Part shown: positions 9,667 to 21,900 of the stretch, piece by piece
Position numbering within the stretch: the first letter of the stretch is position 1
Layout of the letters: each line of letters opens with the position of its first letter
Assembly (NCBI RefSeq): GCF_947172395.1
Contig: NC_069093.1
Coordinates: 13,117,561-13,181,560 of the forward strand
Origin: Bicyclus anynana
Lineage: Eukaryota; Arthropoda; Insecta; Lepidoptera; Nymphalidae
Direction: 5' to 3'
DNA length: 64,000 nucleotides
Translations under genes and position numbers: made by a program
Notes under the pieces: generated by a model
The model's database searches: none
Told to the model about the DNA's origin: nothing
Seen by the model: only the letters and a program-made list of their open reading frames with translations

Positions 9667-12600
9667 TTGTATTTGGTTACAATTTTTGCTTATTTTCAGA
9701 ACGTTTCTACACCATTTCCATACGTTTTCGTCAGCGGCACCACGTCTTTCTAAACGTTCGTTCAAATCATTCATATTTTGAATAGGTTTCTGTAAAATCG
9801 TTGAAATAAAAGTAAATTAACTGTTTACCGATGTATTGAAGTAAGGTAGATATTTAATAGTAAATTTTATTATTGATAAATATTCTGAAAGTTCTTAGTG
9901 TTATAAAATTCTTTATCAAACAAAATTGTCATCTTTAATAGGTATCTGTAGGTATCTGTGAAAAATCATTAAATCAAATCATTCATTCATCAGAATTTCA
10001 TTCAAAACGGCCATATTGTTGTACATTTTTAATCAATTCAATAAAAATATGGTTTAGGATGTTACCTAAGAGACATCCCAAATCGGTTACTAACTACTGA
10101 GGGCGAATAATCCACGCTAAGGCCTAGTTCGGACTACTTTAATATTTTAGTCGAGGGCGAACGATTTTTGGGTGGTAAATTTATTCAAAAATTGTTCATA
10201 CTCGACTAAAAGCGCTAAAGTAATCCGAACTAGGCATAAGTGACTGTCTGTTAAAGACGATGGTATTCACTGTTTATTATTTAAATTATTATAAAATCGT
10301 CGTAAAGCTTACAGTGCGAACGCGAGGTATTTTCCGTTGTTTATTCATCGCAGTGGTAAGCGACAAAGAGCAAGATTTGTTGCTAACAACAGGACTGGAA
10401 CGCTCCTTTGTATGTCTAACACCTGTTGAGCTGACGCCTAAAGTCATAATTGATCCCAATTCTTCTTGGTTGAACTTCTTCAATTGTTCTAAGCCTTTGT
10501 TATTCTTAATGATATTTTCCTGCAATATAGTAAAAATAATAATTTTATATCCTCTCCGTTAGCAGGACTTGGTGGTACTCACTACTCTGACCCAATTTAG
10601 ACTGGCAGGTTTACGGTGATTTGATTGTGTAACTATCACTCTCAAACAATCAGTAATTCGGTAATAATAACTGGGACTGACGCCGTACTTATAATATTAG
10701 TAGGATTAATTTTGGAATAAAATATAATATGTTTTACCTTTAATTGTTTTAAGGTAATCTAGAGAAGAACCAACCTGCAAATGCTGTGGCGAAGATTATA
10801 GAGAACGCACTCCATAAGTTGAAACTCTAGCTAAGGGTATTTCGCTCACTCTCTAAGCTGAAACTCTAGATAAGTAATGGTACTTCGCTCGCTCCTTATG
10901 CTCCTCTTGCTAAATACCCTTAGCTAGAGTTTCAACTTATGGAGTGCGTTCTCTATAATCTTCGCCACAGCATTTGCAGGTTGGTTCTTCTCTATATTAC
11001 CTCAAAACAGTTGAAGGTAAAACATAAATTTTGAAAAACGTCATTAGAAAATATCATACTCGTAGTTTTTCCAATTCGATGTCGATTTTTAGTCTTGTTT
11101 GTATTTCTGCGCGAAGTTCCTCAACTAAATGTGCCCAGTACTTATTAACACGGGCACAGTCCATTAACTGGCTAGTGTTCAAATAGATTAAAATACGCTT
11201 GCTTATAGCCGAAGGAAGTAACTGAATCTGAAAATTTCAGGAAATTAAGTATTACTCGTAATTTAACTTAAAATAACAGGTTGACCTTGGAATTACATTT
11301 TTCGAAGTTAAGGAGGACGTTAAGCCCCACATCATGTGGGGATAAAGGGGGTAATTACATTCATAAACCACATTCGATGTTTACAAGTGGTACATAAAAA
11401 TATATCAGCAGCGCTGTCAACGGCGCGATGACAGTGCGGCGACTAAACTCAGGTTTGCTAATTAACACAGTTTTAACGTGACACTTGCAGTCCACGTATA
11501 ACCTGTCTACCTCTTTTTTCTTCTAACATCATTGACTGAGTAGGTATAAATTATTTTATGTCCTAAGGGATTTCGAATACAATAAATTACAGTGACCTTA
11601 TTAGTAACAACCCGGTGTGAATATTGATTTTTATTATACTCTTCAACAGTGATTTTTTAGTAGGTATAAAATATTGTAGCTCTTCAAGAAACGCCTTTTT
11701 GCCAATATAGTATTCAAATCTATTCTATCCAAATATTGTCTCTGAAGTATTTCTACTTGTTTAAAAAATAACTTGTTCGCAAAACATACTAAATCAACAG
11801 TTTCCACGACTTCAGGTTTTTGCCGATGCACTTTCCAAACCTTTGTGCTTCCACTCTTATAGGTCATCTCCAATTCTTCCAATTTCATTTGGTCTTTCAG
11901 TGTTTTAACTGTTGATGCCCATAGTGCTAAATTAGTTTCCAACTAAAAGAATCAAAGATACAACATTAAGCATTATATTAATTTCTGAAGTTCTTACCTA
12001 ATTTAAAAATTTAAATTTAAATAAATACCAGAATAAAAATTGAGATTTAAGTTGGTACCAAATATCTTTCATTCAAATCTAAATTCCTCATAATTATGTC
12101 CATGTCAACCAAACTCGGTGCATAAACGGAGTCCATCGAGACCAAGATCTTAACAAAGTCATAATTTAGATGAGAAATATAGTAGAGAAAATAGAGTTAA
12201 TTATTCTAATTATACCCCCCAAAAATAAATATTCGTAATTATCCTGAAAACCTCTATTTGTGCTTGAAGAGCTGGTGACTCAGTATTAGCTTTTAACAAC
12301 TCAGCCTCGGTGGTTTTCTTTTTTGCTGTATTAGTAGTTTCTTTCTTAATCGATGTCTGAAATTACATAACATTTTACTTTATACAAAAAGTTTTCTAAT
12401 TACTGTAAATATTAATAATACATAATATTGTATACTGTATTATTAATATTTAGGTACATAATGTAATTGGGCAGGATCGCCCAGACTCTTCACAGGCCTC
12501 AGGGCCTCCCTGAAAAAAAAATGTTATATATTAATAGTTAAATCGCAATTCAACGCGGGAATGCTGCCTGCATGCTGGGCACCCTACCAAGGGCGGCAAA

Positions 12601-14745
12601 CTTTAGGGTAAAGTAGGAGTAGTGTACACTACTCCTAGGTAGGGAAGAAGTACACATAAGTCTAGCTTCGCTTTGACTCATGTGTACTTCTTCTCTACCG
12701 GGTCTGCTAGTTATTTAATAAACTTAAAGCGTGAAATTGTTTTACACACACCCAAACGGGAACCATGTAGTTTTGTGGAATAAAAAGTAGCCTATGATCT
12801 GCTTTAAGATATAAATTCTCACTTTACTAAAATTCATCAAAAGCGATTCAGCGGTTTAGCCGTGCTATAACATATTTGCTTTTCGCTTCGCATTTATAAT
12901 TTGGGTATAGATTTTACCGTTTCAACAATTGAAGCGGATTTCTTCCGTGGCACCTCTTCTTGGACCACTTCGCATCTCAGTAAATCGTTCAGCTGTATCT
13001 CTACGTGACTGTCGTATATTTTCTGTGCTCGCTTCAGAGTCTCCCACATGACTGGACCACCTGACATTGATAGCAGCTGCGAAAGTACTACTGCTTGACG
13101 TTCCTAATAAATTAAAATCTTTACACATTATAAAACAAAGGCCTCAGTCGTTTTTGTATATTCAAATGAACTATTAAATGGATTTTCATTAGATATTATA
13201 TATAAACTATTAACCACAACTTTTTCCGTATTATTTTACTATGAACTTTTATTGGGTGGGATACTACAATTATTACAATAATTATTTGGATATTCCAACT
13301 CCATTAAAAACTTTAATCATAAGCCGGTCATAATTATATTCTAAATTCTCTGTTGAGATTATATTCCAATCTTTACATACTACACATACTAACAGGTACA
13401 AGAGACTGGAACCACTTTCGATCACTCATCATTACTTCTATAAGAGTTGACAATGGTAGAGCAGTTCTATTGTGATCCATGGGGACTTGATCGTAGCTAC
13501 TCCATACTTTGGGTCTAAAATATACAAGTCAGATAGGACACCTGTGTCGAAATACCAAAATATGGTGTTGCTCGAGGAAGTATAATCGCTCCAGTTCTTT
13601 TTAAAATCTGCATTAATGACTTCCTAACCATTCAATCTTGATAGTGATAACGGTTCTTATGCATAATTATGCGGATTCACTGCTATTTTTAAGATTTTCA
13701 TCACCCTCAACTAGAGTCGTATACCTAATTTATAGTATTACCTACATATACAATTAATGTATTTAAATCAAATTATGTGACAAAATTTCTCTGCTTTCAT
13801 TAGGGCAGAAAATGAAAGCAAGCGGTGAGAATGCGCTGCCCAATATCTGCGAGGTGATACAATAGTGCAAGTCCCATTAAAATTGGTTCAGCTGTTCTAA
13901 AGATTAGCCCAAATAAACAGACAGACAGACAAAATATAAAACTCGATTATGTTTCGTGTAAAAAGCCTCAAGCACATGAAAAAAAAAAACAGTTATTTAG
14001 TAATCACAGATAGACACACTAAATTTTGTTTACTTATATGTATCTATTGATGATATGGATATACATAGAAGGTTTTAAAGACAATGGCTAATATTTTAAT
14101 GCAAAGTACGACTGTTAAGTCATATTGAACTTACTCAGATACGGACATCACAGCATCTTTTGGCCGACAGTTCCATATTGATTTCAAAATTAGTGCTAGC
14201 GTCCAAGCACTGCGCACATCTTTCAATAAGGCTAGGATAAATCGCTTTTTGTTTGCACAAGATATTCGGGCATACCAGGATTTAGTTGCTGACAAGTGCT
14301 TGTTGAATTCCAATTTCTCTTCCCTTTGATCATCGTAACCTAGGAATTATTCCCAAGTAGTTATTCTTGTAATGCCTACTTAAGATGAATTGCTTTCATC
14401 ATCATCATTATCAGCCGATGGACGTCTACTGCTGGACATAGACATTTCTTAAGGACTTCCAAACAACACAGTCTTGAGCCTCCGGCATCCAGCTGCTACC
14501 TGCAATCCGTTTAATATCGTCAGTCCACCTACTTGGTCGACTAACACTGCTCTTTCTGGTGCCGGGTCATCATTCCAGTACCTTGGGATACCAATATCAA
14601 TCGGCTCTTCTAACTATGAGTTGCTTTAGGTAGTTATCTTTAGTACATATTTAGTATATAATAAAACATTTGATTTACCAGATATTTCAGACAAAAGCGA
14701 GTCCATCATCAGGCGTATTTGACTTGACACTTCAGAAAAAGCCAT
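9667..14745 (-). CDS. F-box protein, FBXW10-like, nine coding exons
   Basis: Minus-strand exons: 14745-14679 (ATG), 14339-14135, 13514-13394, 13103-12918, 12356-12252, 11942-about 11643, 11227-11060, 10519-10313, 9789-9667. Phases of exons 1-5 and 7-9 join cleanly (1, 2, 0, 0, 0; 0, 0, 0). Exon 7 is an F-box: IQLLPSAISKRILIYLNTSQ then LMDCARVNKYWAHLVEELRA; F-boxes bind Skp1 in SCF ubiquitin ligases. Exon 2 (KSWYARISCANKKRFILALL) resembles the N-terminal region I recall for vertebrate FBXW10. Exon 4 gives VVLSQLLSMSGGPVMWETLK. Downstream WD40 repeats expected for that family are not found. The exon 6 boundary is unresolved: frame LETNLALW... stops, while the +1 frame after an A5 run near 11696-11700 reads KAFLEELQYFIPTKKSLLK, suggesting an indel. 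Exon 5 uses a weak donor (GTTTTC). The identification is moderately secure; gene integrity is not. Confidence 0.65.
10123..10234. repeat. small inverted-repeat element in an intron
   Basis: Arms 10123-10155 (cctagttcggactacttt...) and 10201-10234 (...aaagtaatccgaactagg) are imperfect reverse complements ending in CTCGACTAAAA-type inner sequence. It lies in the intron between exons 8 and 9 of the F-box gene. A MITE-like relic is the simplest reading. Confidence 0.75.
10729..11024. mobile_element. 296-bp near-perfect palindrome (foldback element)
   Basis: Arms 10729-10842 and 10912-11024 are reverse complements with only a few differences near the outer ends. The inner 80 or so bases (from agagaagaaccaacctgc to ctaagggtattt) match perfectly. 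A 69-bp loop with partly related sequence separates them. It lies wholly within the intron between exons 7 and 8 of the F-box gene (10520-11059). Such arms form a long hairpin in RNA. The class is undetermined. Confidence 0.85.
12644..12720. repeat. hairpin and CTAG-terminated repeat end
   Basis: Arms 12644-12661 (gaagaagtacacataagt) and 12676-12693 (actcatgtgtacttcttc) pair with one mismatch. The block ends ggtctgctag before T at 12721, like other Helitron-like 3' ends. It is in the intron between exons 4 and 5 of the F-box gene and continues into Helitron-like body text at 12780-12905 (catttgcttttcgcttcgca). Confidence 0.6.
14394..14640 (-). mobile_element. 3' end of a non-LTR retrotransposon (relic)
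   Basis: Read on the minus strand it has the usual C-terminal text of an insect endonuclease/reverse transcriptase ORF (cc-acc-aagtaggtggactgac; ...QDCVVWKSL-like), a stop, then cagcagtagacgtccatcgg and a trinucleotide (ATG/GAT)n tail. Related 3' scraps are at 23270-23460, 27300-27365 and 32806-32920. Frames are broken. It lies in intron 1 of the F-box gene. Confidence 0.65.
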
Positions 14746-15973
14746 AATACGGGTATTTTTACAAGTTGTAATACCTATATGTTTATTTTTATATCATTAG
14801 TTTATAAACACTGTTTACAGAGCTGTTTACAATTTCTTTCTTTTTGACACTTATTGACTGTTATATTTTTTATTAATCAATGTCTTATTGATTTAAGTTT
14901 TTTTATAGCTATTATTAGCAAAGTTTCTATACTTAAAAACGAATCCGATAAGTCAAAAAATTTACAAAACAAAAAAAGTTTTTAAAAAACAATAAAAGTT
15001 TTAACTCTGCTTTACTTATGTATTTATCTTCTTCCCTCCAAATCTAAGACCCCAAAGCATTTAGGCAAAATAACTTAGAATGTGCGACATAAAAGTTTGC
15101 CACTAAGTTAATGTAAAAGAAGCGCGTAATTACCTACGTCATAACAATATTTAATGTGGTTTTGCGTCATCTGGTTTTGGACAATCGCAGAAGTTTGATG
15201 AACGTACGGAGACGGACAGAATCTCTAAGGGCGTTCTTCGTAGTTCGTATCTCGCGAAATAACACACGTGTGTGTCAGGTACAAACGTAATTGGGTTCAA
15301 TCGACGAGGATGATTGCTCACAATGTTCCCGGCACACTGTCCCAGGGTCAGCTTAGCTTAACAATGGACGTTGTATAAGTTTACCAACAACTAATGTCAT
15401 TCTGCGACACTGCTCGCAACAATTTATTTTTATTTTTGAATTTTACTTATTATTACCTAAAAAATTAACGAAGGAAAAAAAAATTATATGTGTATTAGAT
15501 ATAATTGGAAGAACTCGTGAAATTGTCAATAGTAAATATAATACCCTCTGTAAGCTATAGAGTATGCAAGTTTCCTCACGATGTTTTCTTTAATTCAATA
15601 TCACGTGTTTCAAACGGTGAAGGAAAATAAAGTTAGATAAGCAAAATAAGCTTTGTAGACATAGTTCTAAAAACTAGAAATAGAAAAAGGTTTATTAGAT
15701 TAAAAAATTACAACACAAGAAGTACCTACATAAAACAAAAGAAAAATCTGTATAAAAAAGCATTTTTCGCTTAAACTCGTGACCTTAAGGTATCGCGTTT
15801 GGCTGCACCTGTCAACGATTTACGTAATAGAAGTATTAAAGTTAAACTAACAACGAACAAACTGACAATTTTAATATGTTTGTATTGTAATAGCAACTAC
15901 GTTATTGTGATGTTCCACTTACAAATCTCGCAGGATTTTCTGACACAGTCAGACGCGTCAGTCAGAACTTGTC
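14746..15973. promoter_or_regulatory. divergent intergenic region between F-box and M13 genes
   Basis: The minus-strand F-box gene starts at 14745 and the plus-strand M13 gene at 15974, so both promoters should lie in these 1.2 kb. A degraded SINE fragment occurs at 15548-15626 (gcaagtttcctcacgatgtt). I cannot place a convincing TATA box or start site for either gene. Confidence 0.45.
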
Positions 15974-18900
15974 ATGGCGCGTGTTGACACGCCACTCCGA
16001 ACAGTAACAGTAAAACCGAAAAGTGCAAATTTACACAGATTTCTATTACTTATATTAGTAACGACACTATTCACGGCGGCTTATTTTATATCGAAGCGAC
16101 CGTTGGACGTTTTGGGCGATTCGTCTGATCAGTTCACAGTTAAGAACGTGCCGAGCTATACTAGATTGGAGCGATTGGATCCTGAAGAAAGGGACGTGTT
16201 CCAAGGTTTCCGAACGTCGTTTCTACCTCCCGATGAAATTGTACTCTCTCGAAAGGACCAGAGTACAAAATCGGAGTTGTATCAGGGAAATGTTACCAAT
16301 GATATATTAGTTTGGGATGGCTTTGGAAATAAGCAGCGATCACCAGCCAGAGTTAAAAGAAGAAGCCGTTTTAGTTTTGCATCACAAGATTATGAGTGAG
16401 TGACATACGTATCCTAAACGAGGGTCAAAAATCCTGAAAGGACTACTCGTACCTTTGCCTTTACCATTAGGTCCGAAATTCAAATCTAATAGACACACAG
16501 AAAAATCGTTGTTAAATTCCTTGTAAACTGTAAATTTAGTAGGGCTGTATATAAGTTCTGTACCATTACGTAGATCATCATCCTCATTATTAACACATAT
16601 TCGGCTCACTGTTGATCACGCGTCTCCTCTCAGGATGAGAGGAGTTAGGCCTTAGTCTACCACGCTGGCCTAATGCGGATTGGCAGATTTCACACACCTA
16701 GAGAATTAAGAAAATTCTCAGATATGCAGGTTTCCTCGCGATATTTTCCTTCACCGTTTGAGATACGTGATATTTAATTGCTTAAAATGCACACAACTGA
16801 ATAGTTGAAGGTGCATGCCCCGGACCTGATTCGAACCTACGCCCTCTGAAAGCAGAGATCATATTATCCTCAGGGCTATAACGTCATTACGATACTTGCA
16901 TATTATATTGCCTTCAATTGAACTCATATTACGGAAATCATTATTCAACCTTCTAAGATTTTATTGAACTCGGAAATGGTAGCATATTCACCCACAAGAT
17001 CTGCTACATGTCTAGTGTCCTAAAGGTACACATTTTTTTTAATGGCCGATATACAATAATACATTTCCCTCCAAGTAGGTAAGCCTGCTAGGAGTAGGAA
17101 GTACTCGTATTGATAAAGTTATAGATGCTTCTTATTTATTTCACTTGGAGCTGTGATCTTTTTTTTGCATGTTGGTAATGTCAAATATTATTGGAGTACA
17201 ATAAACATTACTTGTATGAATTACGAGCAATTTATCTTCCATTGCAAAGGATCATTAAAACTGAATGTTTATTAGAAATAAATTTCTCTGTTTCATCTAT
17301 TATTTTACCCTCTGCGTTGTGCATACTCGTACACACGACAATTAATAGATTTTGATATTCTTATTAATATTGTAAATACAAATGTGCGATTGTTTATTTC
17401 ACTTCACGGCCTAACTACTAAACTGGAATGCATAGATTTAAAATATACCAAGAATTAGATTTAATAACTTACAGTCATGTTGAAATAATTATCAAAGACA
17501 AATTCGCTATTTCCTCTAGTCTATGTTGCATGTAGGAATGTCCGATTCCCTTGTGTTTTTATAAACTTAGATTTGAAAATTAACTACGCAGACACGCAAG
17601 TCAAATTCCTTACAAAACTGATGAGACTAACGAACATGATGAAGGAGAAGGTGAAGGTGAAGATGATGAAGAAGAGGATGTAGCCGAACCGGAATACCAA
17701 AGCGATTCGCAAGAACAAGATGACGATGGGCGAACCATACACAGGTAATATAATCATATACATATATCGATTAGTCAAGATCTAGACATATTTTTGGTAC
17801 GAATTAATTTATACTCTCCTAATTTTAATTAATGTTAGTTGCTTTTAAGAAAACGTTAGTTTTATTTCTACTTCATCCTTTGATACTTTGATTTAATCGA
17901 ATGACCATTTGTATAAATATTTTGCGAATTCTGTAAATTAATAAAACTACGGTGAGTCTCTTCAATATCACTACAAAAGAAAGAAAATTGCTTATCTGAA
18001 TATATTATCTTTCACTTATGTATATCTTTATTAATTTTATAATCTTTACTACGGACGCCCGCTACTTCGTCCGCGTTGAATTTAGTTTTTCACAAATCCT
18101 TCGGGAACCATGGATTTTTCCGGGATAAATAGAAGCCTATGTATTAATCCAGACTTTAATCTATTTCTACTTCAAATTTCAGGTGATTCATTTCAGTAGC
18201 CGAGTCGTGAAAGAGTAACAAACATTCATACCATCAAAAAATCTATGTCTATTCCAAATTTCAGCCAAATCGCTTCAGTAGTAACGGCAATAGAGAGTAA
18301 CAAACATCCAAACAAATATCCAAACATACATCCATACAAACTTTCGCGTTTATAATATTAGTCTTTATTTATTATTTTCTTTCAAAGTGTCGTGCATCAA
18401 GATATTTACGTAGACCGTGGTCCATTGGACGATGTTGAACAAGTACGCCGGCAACCTGAACTTGAAGAAGGTGAAATGGGTTCGGCAGCACACATATACA
18501 AACCAGTCAAATCATACAGCAGCACAGGTAAATTATTCCTTTCAAACAGTTGTAGGTTATTTTCTGATGATGAAAAATATATTTTTTAAACATTTTACAT
18601 TTATAAAATGTGGGAAAGAAAGGGGAAGTACTTACTAGTCGAAAATTTAAAAAATATCGGAGTTATGGGAGATAAGATATGGGAATTGTCCAATCACAAA
18701 TTTCAGGCGATGCTAAGTCTACAGGGTCTGGTAATTATGAAATATCAATTAAGTATATTTTGAAAGACTAAAACAAATGCATGTATTTGTTCATTGTTAC
18801 GTCATTACAAATTGCGCTAGTTATTATACACATCCTGATAAAGAAGTAGTAAATTATTGATTGTGTCTTTACTCTCATCATTCAATTAGCAACAGCTGAA

Positions 18901-21900
18901 AGTCAAGTTCACAAGTCAACGTACAAAACCAATCATACACAACTCTTCAAACACAATCAAATACATAAACATATTTTCTTTACTAGCTATATTTATATAT
19001 TTTTTTTCTAATTTAGGCATTCACGCATTTTGGAAAGGTCAAGGTGAAAAGCAAAGTATCAGGTTAACTCAAGCAAACATAATGAAACAATACATGGATG
19101 CAGGAGCCGATCCTTGTCATGACTTTTATCAGTACGCTTGTGGAAATTGGCCTACTCTTAATCCTATTCCAGCTGATAAAGCTGGGTAAGTTACAGCAAT
19201 GATTTATAAATGACAGCTTTGACTATTTATATCTATTTATTAAGCTTTTGAAATGGCCTATTAATTTTCAGCCTTAGTTTGAAATTTCAAATGAGTAATG
19301 CGTCTTATTAAAAAATATTTCTCCTTTTAGAAAAAGCATTGTATACTTCGATTAGATAAGTACTGTTAAATACAAAATTTAATTACAATGAATACTGTAT
19401 TTTGTTACAGATACGATACTTTTGAAATGTTAAGGGAGAATTTAGACACAGTATTAAAAGATCTATTAGAATTCAGGAAAAATGAATACGTATCAACCAA
19501 TTATCCAGGTTCACATTTAGATGTGAAAGATAACTTTTTGACTATGTCACACCATTGTAAATGTCCCAGTAAATCACTTGATTTAGACCTAGATGTCGTA
19601 ATTAACACTGATGAGGTAAATTCAACAGAATATAACATTTATAATGAGTTTAACAACACAAGAAAGGATAAGTCTGAAATAATCAATCGTATACGTAGAT
19701 ATTTGGATAAAAAGGTAAAAGAATTAAAGAAACCGAAGTTCAAGTTACGAAAATGTGTATTTGAAAAGGAACACAAAAAGAATTATATTAATAGACATAG
19801 AAGATATCTCTTAAGCAATTACAAAACTGAGAACTTGATATCAAAGAAAAAACGTTCTATTGGTTTGAGTAAAGGCTCTAAAAGTAGAAAAGGATCATTT
19901 TTTAAAAGATTAAAAAGAATAGAACCTTTAAGTACAATAATATTTAAAGCCCAGGACAAAACTGAACGAGATAAAAGTTTGATAACAGACGATGCAGCCC
20001 TAAAAGCAAGATTTCTCTTCAAATCTTGCATGAACCATGACATTTTGAAAAGAAGAGGACACCAACCCCTTTTAGATTTACTAGATTCTTTAGGCGGGTG
20101 GCCAATATTGAAGCGTGATTGGAACGGGAAGGATTTTGATTGGCTAGAACTTATGGCTAAACTTAGATTATACAATAACGATATCTTAATATCGGAATGG
20201 GTAGGCCCTGACATTAAAAATTCTGATGAATTTGTCATTCAATTTGATCAAACCAGCCTTGGTAACCAATTTGTTTAATATTTTTTTAATTAATTTTGTA
20301 TTTGTAACAAATGTAATAATTATTAATATTGGATTTATTTAGGTTTGCCGACAAGAGATTATTTTCTCCAAAAATCCAACAAAATGTATCTGGAAGCTTA
20401 CAAAGAATATTTAACAAAAATCACACTATTACTGGGTGGTGAGCCTAGACATGTTAAAACTAGTGCAGATAATCTGATCCAGTTTGAAATTGAGTAAGTA
20501 AAATAAATCTCTACTTTATACTTTTGCTTATAGACATTGATTTGTAACATTTTTAAGCAGCCCTGAACTTGAAATGTCACCATCAGAGAAATATTATATT
20601 TTAAATTTAGTGCCTTCAATGTATTATTAAAAACAGATTGGCAAAAATAACTTCAGCGCCAGAAGACAGACGAAATGTATCGGAACTCTATAGACGTATG
20701 ACTCTTGCAAAGATGGAGCGATTAGTTCCAGAAATACATTGGAGGAGATACCTTTGCATAGTTATGAATAGGACGGTACATGCTCAAGAAACGGTTGTAC
20801 TCTTTGCACTAAACTACGTCAGAGTAAGTACTAACTTTACTCTATAAATCTTATAATTATCTGACATAGAAACTCTTTCTCATTTTTTATAAATATAAAA
20901 GTTTAATTGAATCTCTTTTCGCTAAAAGTAAAAGGCTGTTTTTAAGTTTACGTAAAGAAAATTGTTTACTAAAAATCTATTTTCAAATGTGTTCCTTAGA
21001 ACTCTGCTTTATTATCTACTTTGCTATATTTTGTCTGCTTTAGCACTTAGTCCAATTGATAAAGAAGACGGATCAGAGCACTTTATCAAATTACCTGCTG
21101 TGGCGGTTCGTCAGGCATCGAGTGAACAACCTGGACGATCGCTTCCAATCTGCCAAACAACAGTGAGTACAATGATCTTTACAATAGACCATGCTAAAAA
21201 TAAACCAATTTTTGATTTGACGAAAGCCATTCTGTATGTTTCTAGCTAGATTTATCAAATATCTCCCCAAGGTATTCAATATCACGAGCTGTTACTATAA
21301 AAATACCAATTTTGGAACCGCAAATTAGTGCTACATCTTGATTGCTATTACTGATATTGGACATGGATTTAGTCTTAGTTTCTTGGATAAGTTTGGTTGG
21401 TCAAATCTATCACAAAAACTGGTATTGAAGACCCGAAATAAAATTGTTTTTCTTGGTTAATTCATAACGAAGTTACAGGGCGTTGAAAATGACCTGAATG
21501 GCTTTGAGAAAAGGATGGTACGGCTGTGCATCTTTTATTTTCCTCGATTTGGTGTGAGGAATGTTACACAACAACAACTTATGTTCTAGATTCTTGGTGG
21601 GGGCACTGATAAAACAACAACTATTTCTAGATTCTACTACATTTTATTCGGCCGAGAACAAGCGCCGCCAAGATGGAAGAATTGTATATCGCAAGTCAAT
21701 TCCAACATGGGGATGGCTTTAGGCTCGATGTTCGTACAAAAATACTTCGACGAAATGAGCAAAAACGATACTTTGACAATGACAAGAGAAATTCAACAGG
21801 CTTTCAGAGAACTACTGCACACCACCGATTGGATAGATAGTGAAACCAAAAAACTTGCGGGACACAAGGTAGATTCGATGATGTTGCGCATTGGGTATCC

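Noticed and set aside
12922..13128. 68-codon minus-strand frame over F-box exon 4
   Set aside because: The alternative frame beginning ERQAVVLSQLL joins exon 3 in phase and looks protein-like; this one is a shadow.
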